Positions 37,291-49,720 of a stretch of 64,000 nt of DNA are shown here, piece after piece. The notes under the pieces are model-generated. The model was not told the origin of the DNA, searched no databases, and was given only the letters and a program-made list of their open reading frames with translations. The translations under genes and the position numbers were made by a program. Numbering within the stretch: the first letter of the stretch is position 1; every line of letters begins with the position of its first letter. Source of the stretch: Epiperipatus broadwayi (lineage: Eukaryota; Onychophora; Udeonychophora; Euonychophora; Peripatidae); assembly GCA_028023455.1 (NCBI GenBank), contig JAQFVV010006197.1, positions 18,785,254-18,849,253 of the forward strand, in the 5' to 3' direction.

Positions 37291-37401
37291 TTATTTTTAC
37301 ACTAACACACATTCAACAAGAACAACTTTTTTTTAAAAAAAAAAAAACTACTATACCTAAAATGGCAAACGAAAATCTTTCAAACAGTTAAACACAAAAA
37401 A

Positions 37402-37578
37402 TTTTCAAACCTCTCTATACAGTAGCGCCACTCAGTGTGAGGCAGAATAATCAATAAATGCGGGATATTGGATGAGTATGCTCTAGACCGGGATTTATGC
37501 ACAAACCTTCCTGCATCCATTAATTACTCTGACTTGTATTGAGTGGCTTTACTGTATGAGGAGTTTGTCTCTGTGTAT
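37402..37578. repeat. Family A foldback element, copy 1 (hairpin part)
   Basis: Left TIR 'cctctctatacagtagcgcc' and right TIR 'ggctttactgtatgaggag' are inverted. The interior has 'gatattggatgagta', as in the long copies at 50.6-52.4 kb. Its flank box lies at 28691-28748. Confidence 0.7.
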
Positions 37579-37990
37579 TGACATATAACTTTATCCATGA
37601 GCATTCTCATCATTAATAGATAGCTTTATCTATAATGTGTTCTTTCAATAATGATAATTCTCACCATCACAAATATCTGGGATAATTTTTGTCATCAAAA
37701 ACAATTATGTCTATAATTATTCTCAACAATCAGCATATCTTTATCAATAATGCTTCCCATCAATAAATAATTGTATTTATGTTAAACAATACTTTCAGTA
37801 GGCAACATTACTAGTGTACATCTATGGTAGTCCTCACTATCAGCAAGTGACTTTTATGATATCTTCTGTCAATAAGGTATTATATATATTATCTCACCAT
37901 CAATAAGTACCTATTTATCTGTAATAAGATTTTCTGTCAGCAAATAACTATACTGTACATGAAACTTTGTTTATTAATATATTTTGCATC
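37579..37990. repeat. Decayed ~40-bp minisatellite, right segment
   Basis: Units of the form 'tttatctataatRattctcaccatcaataagta' recur with 38-44 bp spacing and many indels; the array continues that of 28370-28690. Confidence 0.55.
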
Positions 37991-38289
37991 TAAATCTTTA
38001 AATCAAGTTGCAAGATTTCTTGTATAACTTTTTTTTAAATCTAGCTGTAGATTTCCGTTTTTTTTTTTATATCCAATCTTTTTCTAGACATAATCTATAT
38101 AATTATTTTTTTGTTGTTGCATAAACCAATAAATGTCTCACAAACACTAATAATCATCATTGTATAAAATCATAGAATCATTTATCAATTTTAACAATCT
38201 AAAATAAATTATCAGACTCATGCAATGAGCCAACTATTAATAATTTTAATCTATATTATAAATACATAAAGAAAAAAAATAGATACAAA

Positions 38290-39480
38290 AATATTTTCTT
38301 GAAGAATTTTATTCTTATCTATCAGAGCCCATGTTCCCAAGAGCAATTTTCTTCACTTTACTCATCACTATTTAATGTATGCCTGATTAATCAATGGACA
38401 CTAGATGATATGTAGTGCCATAATTGCTGTATTCTAATCACCTTCTGACTTTTATGATCATTAGTAAGGACTTATAATTCAAAGTTGCAACTAATAAAGA
38501 TATACATTCGGCAGTCACCTTTCCCCCCTTTATATATTTAAGCAATAGATCATTAAACTTTTATCTATTTCAGAGATTTCAGCTTTCCATTCCTTGGTTT
38601 GAAAAGTTAACATTAGCAGTACCACATAAATTTTGTAGCTTACTGATGTACGTCCAAAAGCATTTTTTTCACCTATATTAGTGCTATATATAGTAAATCT
38701 AAACAATCAATGGACAACAGATAGTTGTTACTATAATATTTACAATCCTGATTCCTCTTTCTGGATTTTTCTTTCATCGGTGAAGATTTAAATTTAAAGC
38801 TGAGACAGAGATTTCTAAAATATGTAGAAACTGATTAGGTATCAGAACTATATAAATAATTTGATTCAAAACCATAGAGTTGTTTTAATTTTAAGATATT
38901 GTCTTGAATAGTATTAAAAAGTAAAAAATGGGTACATAAGTATATTAATTTTAGTTTTGAATCTTAAGTCCTCATTGAGAAATTTAAACATTGATCTGGG
39001 ATTTGGATATTATATAACTATATCATTTGGTTCCATTGAATAATCAGTCTTACAGTAGATGGCTTTAGAATAGGATAAAGAGTACTAGTCTTAGAAACAT
39101 ATGAGTAATTTGAAAAGTTATGTGATGTTATTGGTATTAACTTTCCTGGTTAAAAAATAGATGAAAAACATAGGTTTCTAAAATACGTGAACTATTAAAG
39201 CACATTGGGATTTTAAAAAATTAGAATTTTGTTTTAATTTTATATTATTAATTTGAATAATATAAAAAAATAAAATGTGGCTGCTAAATTTTCACTGATA
39301 AAAACAAGAATTAGAAAACAGACTTAGAATGGGGACACTATTGATTACTCAGACTTAGAATAGATGACTCTAGAGTGAATATAACTTTTCTTGGAAATAT
39401 ATGAGTAAGTTAAGAAATTCATATCAAATTATTGTCCATTTGTAACTGTAAAAACATAATTTGGATATTAAATATGATTT
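38290..39480. repeat. Diverged tandem repeats, units ~320-350 bp
   Basis: 'caatggacaNNagat' recurs at about 38392 and 38709. 'ttttaattttaNNNtattNNNttgaataNtat' occurs near 38885 and 39235, and 'ttagaaaNatatgagtaaNttNa' near 39091 and 39391. Order is kept within each pair. No coding potential. Confidence 0.5.
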
Positions 39481-40089
39481 GAATTGTTACAAAAGAGATG
39501 ATGAGAAACTTAAGTAATCCAATTTGAATAGTAAACATTGAGATTCACCATGTTAAAAAATTTACTGAGATCTAAACATATCTAAATGATTATATATTGC
39601 TGCTATGTGCGCCCTTAGGATTTGTCTCTCATGATCTAGGAAAATCCATTTTGAAAACTATATATAGACATCATAATTTAAAATAATAAAGAATTATTCA
39701 TACACATTTTTCTAAGATTTTTGATATACTGTCTGGCAGTAATAATAATATTATTATTAGTATTATTATAAACTATTAGTGGGTGAGTGATATTAAAATT
39801 GAGATACATCATGATAATTTTTTTATGTGTAATTTTAATATTTCAAAGTGACACTTTTGTATCTAATCTTTAATATGTTTTCTTAAATTTTGATTTTCTG
39901 TTAAAATTAAACTTAAGGGTTTTTACCCATTCCACACTTTTTAGATGTAAATGGCAATATAATAATGCTGATGATCTGTGTTACTTTGGCATAAAGAAGT
40001 AGAAACATAGCATCACATTTTTTTTATGTCCAGTCTATGATTGCTTTCATGCAGTGATCCCCATATTATTTAATAATAACAAAATTAAT
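39481..40089. other. No recognisable gene
   Basis: AT-rich, with a short (ATT)n patch at about 39740-39770. Nothing else stands out. Confidence 0.5.
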
Positions 40090-40246
40090 CAATTCAAAAC
40101 AAAGCAAAACTCTCCGTATAGTAGTGCCATCTTGTGCTAACAAGAGCAATGAATGGATGTCAGAAGGCTTGTGCATAAAATCCCTATTGCTCTCGTTAGC
40201 ACAAGATGGCACTACTATATGGAGAGTTTTGCTTTGTTTTGAATTG
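40090..40246. mobile_element. Family A foldback element, minimal near-perfect hairpin
   Basis: 61-bp arms (40090-40150 and 40186-40246) are almost perfectly complementary around a 35-bp loop containing 'ggatgtcagaaggcttgtgc'. The right side is followed by the family's flank box (to about 40300, 'tgatcatgtgatgttta'). Non-coding; this is the tidiest short copy in the window. Confidence 0.85.
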
Positions 40247-40300
40247 TTTAATAACAATTATGTGCTAGTATGAGATAGTGATCATGTGATGTTTAGTGGT

Positions 40301-40939
40301 TTAATAACAAAATTGACACCAGTTATCTTGTAGGTATGTGTGCCAAGGATAAGTTCTCAATTAGAGCTAGCACTTTCATTCTCTATACCCCATGGCATAC
40401 AATCAATATTTTTATTTATAACAATAATCCAAAAAGGCACCCAAATACATTTACAAATAAATTGAAAATTCTAAGACAAAGAGATAAAAAAAAAGTTGCA
40501 GAACCTAATATCTTTATTGACATTTGATCACTAAAGTGATATAATAATGCTCTACTTTTTAATATATGCTACACTTCATGGACTTATTAAAAAACAGTGT
40601 TTTAATAGAATTTATCTTAGAGACCACAATACTAACAGTAATGATGGGCTTGAATGAATGTAAATATACAGGTCTTGTGAGCTAGTCTATATTGTTATTT
40701 TTAGTTGTTATGATTACTAACTATATATGTACCAATTGACATGTGGACAAATTAACAAACTATGTAAATTCATAGTTTAATATAATCTTTTGAAAGATGA
40801 TGATGATAATAATTTAATTCATTTAAGTGCTAAACAACAGCATATATCCAATTACAGGTTGCACATAAATTAGTAAAGGAAATACAAAAAATGCATATAA
40901 CATAACAGCAAAAAGGTAAACAAAAAAATATAAACAAAA
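40301..40939. other. No supported gene
   Basis: A 63-codon ORF at 40336-40527 (MCAKDKFSIRASTF...) has no recognisable motif and no clear neighbours; I regard it as chance or as a scrap of an unknown element. Confidence 0.5.
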
Positions 40940-43040
40940 TAAATTTAATTTTATTAACAATGACATTTTAATTTAAGAATTTTACAAAATTGTTTATGAT
41001 CTAAATTAAGATTAGTATTAGTAAAAATCTGACTGTATAATGAAGGTCGCCTGGATAAAGGTGAAACATTAAGGACAATGGAATGACAACCTTTACTATA
41101 ACAGACAAAAGCTGACTGAGTATCAAACTCATAAGACCTATTATAATAGTTGAAATTATATCTTGTTGATTTATAATTTTGTAAAGATATTTAATAATAA
41201 GAGGAAGAATAAGAATATTTTATTGTCTTTATTAAAACAAATAATCTCCTCGTGATAAAAAATCATATCTATATGTGAAAATTTAAAACATAAAATATTA
41301 ATACAACATAAAATAATTAATTACAAATAAAAAGTATTTCATTATCCTTAATTGCAATCTAATCCATAATTAATTTTCACTTTTTTTTTTTTGATAAATC
41401 ATTAACATTAATTTTAATGTTCTTTAAAAATATATTGTAAACTTTTGGATCAAGATAACGTTTGTGATACCTACAATGGGTTTTTAATATATTGGTTCAA
41501 ATAATAAACCAAAATCACATGCACATTTCTAATTAATATTACTGTTGATGAATTATTTTTATTGCTTTATTTTTAAAATAATAACACAAAATATTTAATA
41601 TAAATAATTGGTTGCTGGTTAAAACTCCAGCACATTTACATAATTTAAATGTATTCAAATGACAAAGCAATTCTTAATGTAAAGTTTTGAAGTGTTTGCA
41701 AAGATTTCAAATAACATGCTGCAGTTCCACCCCACAAAGTTATTTCATAACATAATCTGTTTAAATATATTTATTTGTACACATTTAACAGAACCTGATT
41801 TATGCAATGATCTTTTATTCTATAAAAGTGAACATTCAGTTTCCTTAATTTCATTTGAAAGGAAAAACTATGATCCCACCATAAATGTTCATCCAAATTT
41901 AAACCAAAGATATATTTGTAGTTCTGGTAATTTTTTGACATATGGGTTAATATAAGGTATTTTAATTAAAATGTCTTATGCTGAAATAATTTTCAAAGTG
42001 TATACTATATATTTACATTTATTAATATTTAAAAGTAATATAATCCATTCATGGTGCAATTTTTAGAAAATCCTCATTCACAACTTTTTCCAGATGACTA
42101 GATGAAAGTGCTGAAGTAACAAAGGCAATATCATCTTCAAAGCAAAAAATGTAGGATTGAAGAGAAAAGTAAGTAAATTATTAATATAAAACAATAAACA
42201 GCAAAGGTTCAAGAACTGAAACCTGAAGAATTTCATACCTGATTATTTCAGAATTACTCAAAATACTGTTAATTTTAACAAATTGGTTTCTATTGCTTAA
42301 ATAAGATTTAAATCATTCAAGCTTAGTACCATTTATGTCCAACTGATTTAATAAAATAACTAGAGAGGCCTCATACCAAATAGTGTACAAAAATGTGTGT
42401 AAAGATTTAAACTGCTTAAAGGCTTACTATGGAAATATGAGAGCTAACCTTTCCAAAAAACTCGCCTAGCACAATTATTTATACAACCAGGTTAAGAAAG
42501 GCAGTGAACACTCATTCATGGATCATGAGCTACAGATAGGCCACAAATTTAATCTCTCTAGGGCAGACATCATTTACTCTGAGAGAGATGACAGAAAGAG
42601 AAAGGTTAAAGAGGCATGATTTATAGCAAAAGATATGCATGCCATAAATAAAAAAAACTATCACCTCTCATTCCAAAAAATGGCATATGTAACTTTTTTT
42701 ACATTTATTGCAATGTAAATTAACTACTGGAATTCAATTTTATGCTAATTAGATTAATAAGAAACAAAACAATTTTAAAATGAGAGTTTAATGAACTTTA
42801 ATTGTATAATGCTATGAGTATGATATGTTAGTATTGAAAGCATTTAGCTAAATAAAATAAATATTTGTAACATTGAAAACCTGTTCTGTTGTTAAATGTC
42901 TAAACATTTACTAAGTTATTACAGTTAATGCAGAAAATAGATTTAAAAAAATATTTTTATTTAATTAATAATAAATCATGAGGTACTCAGCCAAATGCTT
43001 TCCATAAATCCAAATAAATACCTATTGTTTTGTTCATGGA
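40940..43040 (-). pseudogene. Jockey/CR1-type LINE reverse transcriptase remnant (R5)
   Basis: Minus-strand pieces in the correct order. IGIYLDLWKAFG*VPHDLLL near 43020-42965 corresponds to RT motif A ('FLDLskAFDtVdH..LL'). SYLSNRNQFVKIN and VLEPLLF (about 42315-42195) correspond to 'SYLsnR.Q.V..n' and 'GSVLGPLLFliY'. FEDDIAFVTS near 42140 is the degenerate FADD box. LDEHLWWDHSFSFQMK near 41900 matches the 'YLGi.iD..L.W..Hi' block, and DTQSAFVCYSKGCHSI (about 41140-41080) is the C-terminal 'f.y.gp.lWN' region. A Penelope fragment on the opposite strand separates motif A from the rest. Many stops. Confidence 0.7.
42393..42690 (+). pseudogene. Penelope-like element C-terminus (GIY-YIG endonuclease)
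   Basis: Plus-strand frame starting IVYKNVCKDLN corresponds to 'GIVYkIPCkdC' of Penelope-type GIY-YIG nucleases. AYYGNMRANLSKKLA matches 'sYvGeTsRnLskRl.EH'. EHSFMDHELQIGHKF and DIIYSERDDRKRKVKEA match 'sal..H....gH.idw' and 'iidrE....kRkikEa'. It ends in KNYHLSFQ. Two stops interrupt it and the RT half is absent, so it is a truncated dead copy lying antisense within the Jockey-type remnant. Confidence 0.65.
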
Positions 43041-43179
43041 GTGTTGGGAAAACATCATCATCTCCACTGAATACAGATATAAAAGAAAAGAATATATAAG
43101 GATAAAGATATCAGCAAAAAATAAAAATAATTTGTTATAATAATATTAAGTTATACTAATAACAAGTTACTTCATCAGC

Positions 43180-43760
43180 ATTTAACATTAATAATCAACA
43201 GTCATCTCTTGTGACTGGATTTAAAAGAGATTCAATAGTCAATGCCAAACTTAGGGCATGATATACAACAATCTCTGGATGCACCCTTAAGTGCTAAAAT
43301 ATTTATCATAATAAAAAAAAGAATGCTGGTGTTCTAAAACATACTGATCATCACTAATGTTCTGATCATATGATACCATGAGGGTACATTCCAATTCTAA
43401 AGTGCTTGCTAATCTTAAAAAACAAGTGCAGTGAATGACTTTAAAGGTGCTAGCTTTGCACTATCCTGTGAATCATCATAAATCCCCATATAAATAAACT
43501 GTTATTGCTCTCTATAGCTAGCTTAAGATCACAAGACTCTAGGAACTGAGATTATGAACAAGAGAAAGTATAATTTTATAAGTTTACTTTAATATGAATA
43601 GTTTTACTGGGATAATTTAAAAATCCCTAAAACACTATGCTATTATGAAATTATGTCAAATACACAGCCTATTCACAGAACAAATATCTGGACAAATAAA
43701 GACATGAACACTATTTTTTTTTTAACAATTATTAAATAAATTATCTAACATGTGTTATTT
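43180..43760. repeat. Dispersed repeat family C, copy 2
   Basis: Diverged copy of 4190-4925, same orientation. It holds the 107-bp unit region only once, which shows the exact doubling in copy 1 is derived. Non-coding. Confidence 0.6.
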
Positions 43761-44229
43761 GTCTTTCTGAATTCTTATAATTTTTGGCTAAGTAATGTTT
43801 ATTTCATTTTGTCTTTATGATAACATTATTAAGTAGAACTTTGAGATTTGATTGATATAGTGTAGAATTTATTTTAATTTGTAATCTTTTTATATTTTTG
43901 TATTATTACTGATTTCTTTACTAAGTTATTTGAAGGGCATTTTATTCTTTTTAAGTTCTTTTCTTATCTATTTAATTATCTTTGGATTTTTTAAAATCTC
44001 TTGGAATTTTCTTTAATTAAATTTTTTCTCTTTCTCTTTCTAGTTTTATTTCCTTCTTGCTATGACATATTACTTTGATAATGTATTATTCTAAGTTTAT
44101 GATATGTTTCAAATAACTCCTCCAAGGAATGCATTTAAAATTTAAGACTAAAAAACATATATGATTTCTGTCTCAGCCTGACCCTGGTCACTTGTTGTTA
44201 CTGCAAATGAAGCAACTGCTTCAGTGACA

Positions 44230-45960
44230 AAAAAATGCCAGGTGATTGGGAAAATGCAGTAATAATATTAATATTTAAGAAAAGATAGTAACAATTATAA
44301 ATCTAGCATCTTTTAGCAGTTCTATACAAAAGATTTACAAAGATAACCAACTTGTAATACAATAGACATAGGATTTAACCATTCAAAAGAACAAGCTGAA
44401 ATTAAAAAGGATTTTATCACAGTAGATTGTGTTCAAGTATTGAGAGAAGATATAGAAAGCATCAATGAATTGCCATTATGCATTGGATTTATAGATTATG
44501 AAAAGATATTTTATTCTATAAGCTTTTGAATAAACTTTAGAACATTGAGATGAAGACTCAACATAGCATATTCTAAAAAATATCAAAGTGCAGCAGCAGT
44601 GATTAAATTTAATGGTAAAATTAAAAAGGTTAATATTGATAAAGAGTATAATAAACTGATTCTATATCTCCATACCATTTTACAACATTTTACAAGGAGC
44701 ACTTTGTGAATTAAAAATTAGAATGCTATGGGAATAACATACATAAAAATTATTTAAGTTGTCTAGGTTTTGCAGATTTTGCAATTATTTTTGGAAAATA
44801 ATACTTCAGAACTGTAGAAAAAGTTGCAAGAGTTATTAAATGAAAGTAAGATAATAGGACTAAAGATAAATATTAAAATGTCTAAAGTGACATTTAATTT
44901 CAAATTTCTTTTACACATATAGTGAAATTAAAATTCTTTAATTGAAATAATTCTTTCTCACAGCTACATTTAATGAATTTTCTCAGAAGAAGAAACTTAA
45001 GATTGACAAAGAGGTGAAACTCTCCATATAGTAGCTCCACTCAGTGCAAGCCAGAGTAATCAGTGGATGCACTTTGTGTATAAAATCCCTATCTATTGCC
45101 TACTTATCCAATATCCCCCAAACTAGTTTTTAGCTTGTGGTTTTCATCAGTGAGGAGCCTTGGATCTAAGAGCACAGAACCTAGATCTTCTGCAACCATT
45201 GATTACTCTGGCTTGCACTGAGTGGTGCTAATGTGTGGCGGGAGTTTTGCCTCTGTGTTAACAGTTTCTCTAAGTATAAAGAATGGTGAGCATATAATGT
45301 GAGAAATAAAGATTGATAATCATAAATTAGAAAAAATTAACAATTACAAATATTTTGGTCAAATTATTGATGCAAATGAAAGCGTAATAAATGAAATTAA
45401 TCATAGAATTAAACTTGAATAGAATACTTTTGATAGAAGTAATTTAATATTAAAATTAAATATACTTATGCAGGTTTTAGTAGAGATGCTTTACCACTTA
45501 TTACATAAAGATCTGAGATATGTATATTTAATAGAAGTGCAATATAGATTTTAGGCCATTCACTATCATATGGAGAAATATATTGAGAGTAATAGAAAAG
45601 TACTGAAACTTAAATATTTGGATGAAAGAACAAGTCGTTGTTGACATCATTGAAAGAATTAAAAAAGTAATATGAAATTGGACTGGATATATTGCTAGAA
45701 GTGATGATAATATTAGGATAATTCTAGTCTTAAATTTGATCCTAAGAGATTGTAAAAAATCTGGAATGAGACCATATATGAGATTGATAAAGTAAATTAG
45801 TTGATATAATGTGAAAAGAGATCATGAATTGGATTAATTGAATTAAAATTGGAGAGACTTTTCTCCTGAAGTGTACTGATAACGATTGAAAATAATGGTG
45901 ATAAATTTGAATTTAAAAAAAAATTGAGTTAGAATTTCTGTGCATATAATTAAAAGTGAT
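44230..45960 (+). pseudogene. RTE-like LINE remnant (R2), interrupted by family A
   Basis: Plus-strand blocks in order: DWENAVIILIFKKR near 44235 ('WknaevilLfKKGD'), LPLCIGFIDYEKIFYS near 44471 ('lp.y.aFvDYeKAFDs'), CLGFADFAIIFG near 44762 (the FADD box region), then after the insert at 45006-45305 NYKYFGQIIDANE...INEINHRI near 45340 ('f.YLGq.i..d.....EI..RI') and KIWNETIYEID near 45755 ('RW.Ddi'). The order and spacing fit a full RTE RT plus tail. Multiple stops. Confidence 0.7.
45006..45305. mobile_element. Family A foldback element inside RTE remnant
   Basis: Hairpin body about 45006-45258 with TIRs 'gtgaaactctccatatagta' and its inverted partner ending 'gggagttttgcctctgtg'. The core contains 'cttatccaatatcccc' and 'tcagtgaggagccttggatc', as in the long copies. 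The flank box follows on the right ('gtataaagaatggtgagcat'), so the box travels with the element. Confidence 0.75.
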
Positions 45961-46490
45961 AATATAATTTTCCCTAACAATCCCATTGTCAACATTAGTG
46001 CAGAAAAATCACTAATGACATGGCTCTATAAAAAAATTAAATGAATGAAAACAGTAAGGAAATAGAAGAGAGGCCAAAAAAGTCTTCATCTATGAGTTTC
46101 AAGCAATATCTTAGGTTAGTTAAATGAAGATCATCCAATTATGTATTAACCATAAATACCATTATAATATGATTTCAGTACTCAGATATTTCACACAGTG
46201 GTAAAAATTAGATATGAGGTAGAAAAAATCTGACAAAACCAATTGCTGGTTGTTTTACATTATGTTTAGCTTCCTTTTTTTTATACTTTATTATTAGCAA
46301 TCACTCATAAATGTGTAAGGTCTTCTAACTCTAAAGAGGGAAACCAAAAACTTTTGCTATGATGTTTTACAATATATTTGTAATTTATAAATACATCCAA
46401 TTATAACAATAAAAAGATGATTATAATGTCTCTGTTAAGATGTGATATATATAAAACAAATATCATTTTACTTTCATATCATTTTCAAAA

Positions 46491-46670
46491 ACAGGCAAAA
46501 CTCTCCATACAGTAGTGCCACTCGACGCAAGCCAGAGTAATCGATGGATGCCAGAAGGCTTGTTTACTCTGATTACTCTGGCTTGGACTGAATGACACTA
46601 CTGTATGGAGTTTTTTCTGTTGTAATAATAGTTATGAGCAAGCATAAGAAATGGTGATCATTTTCAACCA
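46491..46670. mobile_element. Family A foldback element, short form
   Basis: 131-bp hairpin (46491-46621) with arms beginning 'aggcaaaactctccatacag' and ending with the inverse. The flank-box-like sequence follows to about 46670 ('gcataagaaatggtgatcat'). Non-coding. Confidence 0.75.
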
Positions 46671-47689
46671 TTATTAATTGGCTTCAGGTTAAAGGTTTCT
46701 CCAAGTTTAATTCAGTTGTTTGCTGCATAGTCTCTTTTTTTAATATCATTCTAGCAAACTTTTTTTTATCTCATCTATCCTCCAGGTGACCCTCTTCTAG
46801 ATGCATACTTTTTGTGGGATACTATTTAAGATCAATTTAACATCTATAATCATTTTTTATAGAGATATGTATATCTTCTAGCTCCCATTTAGTCTCAATT
46901 CTTTTAATAATGTTAATAATAGATCCCTTCTTGTTACTTCTAACAACCATTTCTTTATTTGGAGTCTTAAGTCTCTGTATTATTTTTCTCATAAGTGTCC
47001 AAATTTCGGTTCCATAGTCAAAAAAAAAAAATCTATTAAAAAAATTTTTTTTTCAAGCATATAGAAATATCTTCTTTTAATATATCTTATTTCTACCAAA
47101 AACTCTTCATTTAAGTTTAATTCTATGATTAATTCTCCCTTTTAACATAATATTTGTAGTTATTAATTTATTTTAATTTGTAATTATCAATCTTTTTTCC
47201 CTGTGAAAAACTTGGTATGTATGTTTAGTCCGAATTTTTATTTTCATTTGATAATTATTTTAACATCTACTGAAAATCTGAAGTTGTGTACAACCAAGAA
47301 TATCTGCAAAATCTAAATGACTTAAATTAATGTCCATTTACTTTTATTATTGCGGCTTCTCATCTTAATCCACAAAATGTTTTTCATAAAATTGCTGCAA
47401 ATTTTGGAGATATGGAATCATCATGTTTTTCAGCCTTACTAATGCAACTCTACTATTCAATCGTCCTTCCTATAATATCTGGAAATCAACTGGAATCTTT
47501 CCACACAGGTTCAAATTCTGTTGACTGTACCAATCTGATGTAAACAGAGGTAATATTGACGTAACCAGTTGCTGAATATGATAACAATTTAAAAGAGATG
47601 ATTTTATTAACTCAATATGAACAAGCATATCTATTTTAAATAATCACAAATACAATTATAATCTTTTATTAGTCATTTATGATGGTAGA

Positions 47690-48385
47690 GATTGTCCACT
47701 TAATATTTCTATAATATTATTTTTATTTCACCAGTGTTACACAAGGTATGGCTCATTTTTATTAACTTTTAACATCTTGTGGAGAGGTGTACTCATAAAG
47801 ATATGACCAAAGATGTGTAATCTTAAAGCATATTTTGTGCTGAACCAGCACTCATTAGGTGGACCAGATCACTATCTCTTAAACATATGTTTTATCATTG
47901 TTCAGTATATATAGATAGCCCATTACTAAAGTTTAATTGATAAGTGTCAAACTTACCACCCTCATCATAACTTTGACTTAAACTACTTAATGGAAGTATA
48001 TTAATATTTTTATTAGCCATTTATTGGCTAAAGGTTATCCACTTAATAACATTTCTGTAGTGTAATAAATGACTAATAAAAATTAATATATTTTCATTAA
48101 ATTGTTTGTGCCAAAGTGACACATCAATTAAACTGTAGTAATTGGCTATCTATATACACTGAATGATGATAAAGATATGTAAGAGATTGTGGATTGGGCC
48201 AACTGATGAGTGCTGGCTCAGCATGAAATGTGTATCTTGGTATCATATATTTGTTTCATATTTTTGGCTAAATGTTTATGATTAAACCTCTCCATAAGAT
48301 GTTAAAAGCAGATAGAAACCAGTCCCTAATCTTGCATGACAATAATGTAATGAAAATTACAGTGCAGAAGTATTATTCATTAAAG
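47690..48385. mobile_element. Family B foldback element, large hairpin
   Basis: Imperfect inverted repeat with arms about 47757-48035 and 48060-48330. The left arm has 'cttttaacatcttgtggaga' and 'gttcagtatatatagatagc'; the right arm has their inverses. The right end carries the family TIR 'aatgtaatgaaaattacagtgcag'. It is roughly two copies of the 61683-61977 element fused head to head. Non-coding, inside the R3 remnant. Confidence 0.7.
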
Positions 48386-48550
48386 AGTTACAATGTTCTC
48401 ATAGTAAATACACTTTACCAGGCATTAGATTAGATTTAATGAATCTATATCTCTTCATATATACTACTGATTATATATCTTTATCTATGAGAATATCCCA
48501 GTGCATATTGCTAGCTGAAAATTCAAATACAAAATGTTTAAATCACTTTT

Positions 48551-48727
48551 CCAAACATTATATTTTTTAGCAATGCTCTCTGCAAATAAATATAAAGTCT
48601 GAATTCCAAACAGCATGACTAAAAAAAATAACCTTCTGAATTATGCTCTTTGAAATTCAGACTCATGCTGTTTGAAGTTCAGACTTTATATTTTTTCACA
48701 GAGCATTGCTGAAAAAACAATGTTTGG
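48551..48727. mobile_element. Hairpin element (~177 bp)
   Basis: The arms start 'ccaaacattatattttttag' and end with 'caatgtttgg'; about 70 bp each with a ~30-bp loop. Shared internal landmarks are 'agcaatgctct' and 'ataaagtctgaa'. Unrelated to families A and B at sight. Confidence 0.75.
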
Positions 48728-49100
48728 GAGGATATTTTGAACATCTTTATGTAGAGATACCCTCCACACATTCATTTTCTTAGTATGCGTGATGTCTCTG
48801 AGTCTACTGCTATCTCTCACTTTGTTTTCTACTGTAATGCTTTACTGTAATATGCACTGTAATGCATGCTAAAACACACACCCTCATTTCTGTAGTTTTC
48901 ATTGCACCTTAAATAATCTGCATAAGTAGTGTACATTTGCATAATCTGCATTCAAATAAACATTCTACATTCTTTAATTTTCTAGTGTGTTAACAATGGG
49001 GAAACTTAATCACTTCCTATCTGATTAGTTATTACAAACAAATGTAAGAGCTTACTGTTTTCCTGACAGTTTGTGATGATAGTGTTTTAGTTTTATTTTT

Positions 49101-49273
49101 TTATATTGGACCATTTCCATCATCTGAATATTGAATGTCTTTAGAAAAATTTAGCTTTATTTAAATATTCTGAATACATTCACAGTTGAATGTATTTGGA
49201 ATATTTAAATAAGGTTAAATTTTTCTAAAGACATTCAATACTCATATTAGATGATGGAAATAGTCCAACATAA
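49101..49273. mobile_element. Loopless hairpin element (~173 bp)
   Basis: Two arms of about 85 bp meet directly at 49184/49185 with no spacer. The outer ends are 'ttggaccatttccatcatc' and 'gatgatggaaatagtccaa'. Pairing is high with a few mismatches. The small ORFs on both strands over it (49247-49447 and 49251-49487) are incidental. Confidence 0.8.
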
Positions 49274-49720
49274 AAATACAAATGCAATGGCTTTATTTAC
49301 TTCCTTGAAAGGTATACATAGGTACATAAAACTTATAATATTATTATTTAGTCTGACAGTACACTTGAATGTGAAGCTAAAAACTTTTAAACACTGCTTG
49401 TTCTTTAGCTCACAGTGTAGCCAAAACTTATGCATCTTTTTTTTCACCTTACTTAAATATCATTTATTATTCAGGCTATCCATCTAGTATATCTTTATAT
49501 TTAAATATTTTCTATATACATATATAGTTTTTTGTCAATAATTTTTCTTTTAAGATATTAATAATTCTATATTTTCTGGTGCATGTCTCATCTCTTCATT
49601 TAAAATGCTTGTCAGAAGATGTACTTTACTTCTTTTTTTTTTTTTGTATTTTATTCCAATATTAGTTTTTTAGAGATTCTTCACATCTTTCATAATAATC
49701 TCTCTCTTTAGTGATAGTTC

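Larger units (their letters stand above)
28749..37380 (-). mobile_element. CR1-like LINE, near full length, split by an LTR element
   Basis: On the minus strand: 5' UTR with two tandem ~218-bp monomers (37290-36849), ORF1 with PHD finger and SGNH esterase (36815 to 32332, interrupted), ORF2 with endonuclease, RT and a C-terminal Cys/His motif (32290 to 28833), then a short 3' UTR ending in a pentanucleotide repeat. A PHD plus esterase ORF1 and a short 3'-terminal tandem repeat instead of poly(A) are known traits of CR1-like LINEs. Removing the 3.5-kb LTR insert leaves an element of about 5.1 kb. Frameshifts make it inactive, yet most catalytic motifs persist, so it is moderately young. The 5' limit (about 37300-37400) is approximate. 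Confidence 0.85.

Noticed and set aside
37579-37990. CRISPR array
   Set aside because: Repeats are degenerate, spacing is irregular, there are no cas genes and the DNA is clearly eukaryotic; it is a decayed minisatellite.
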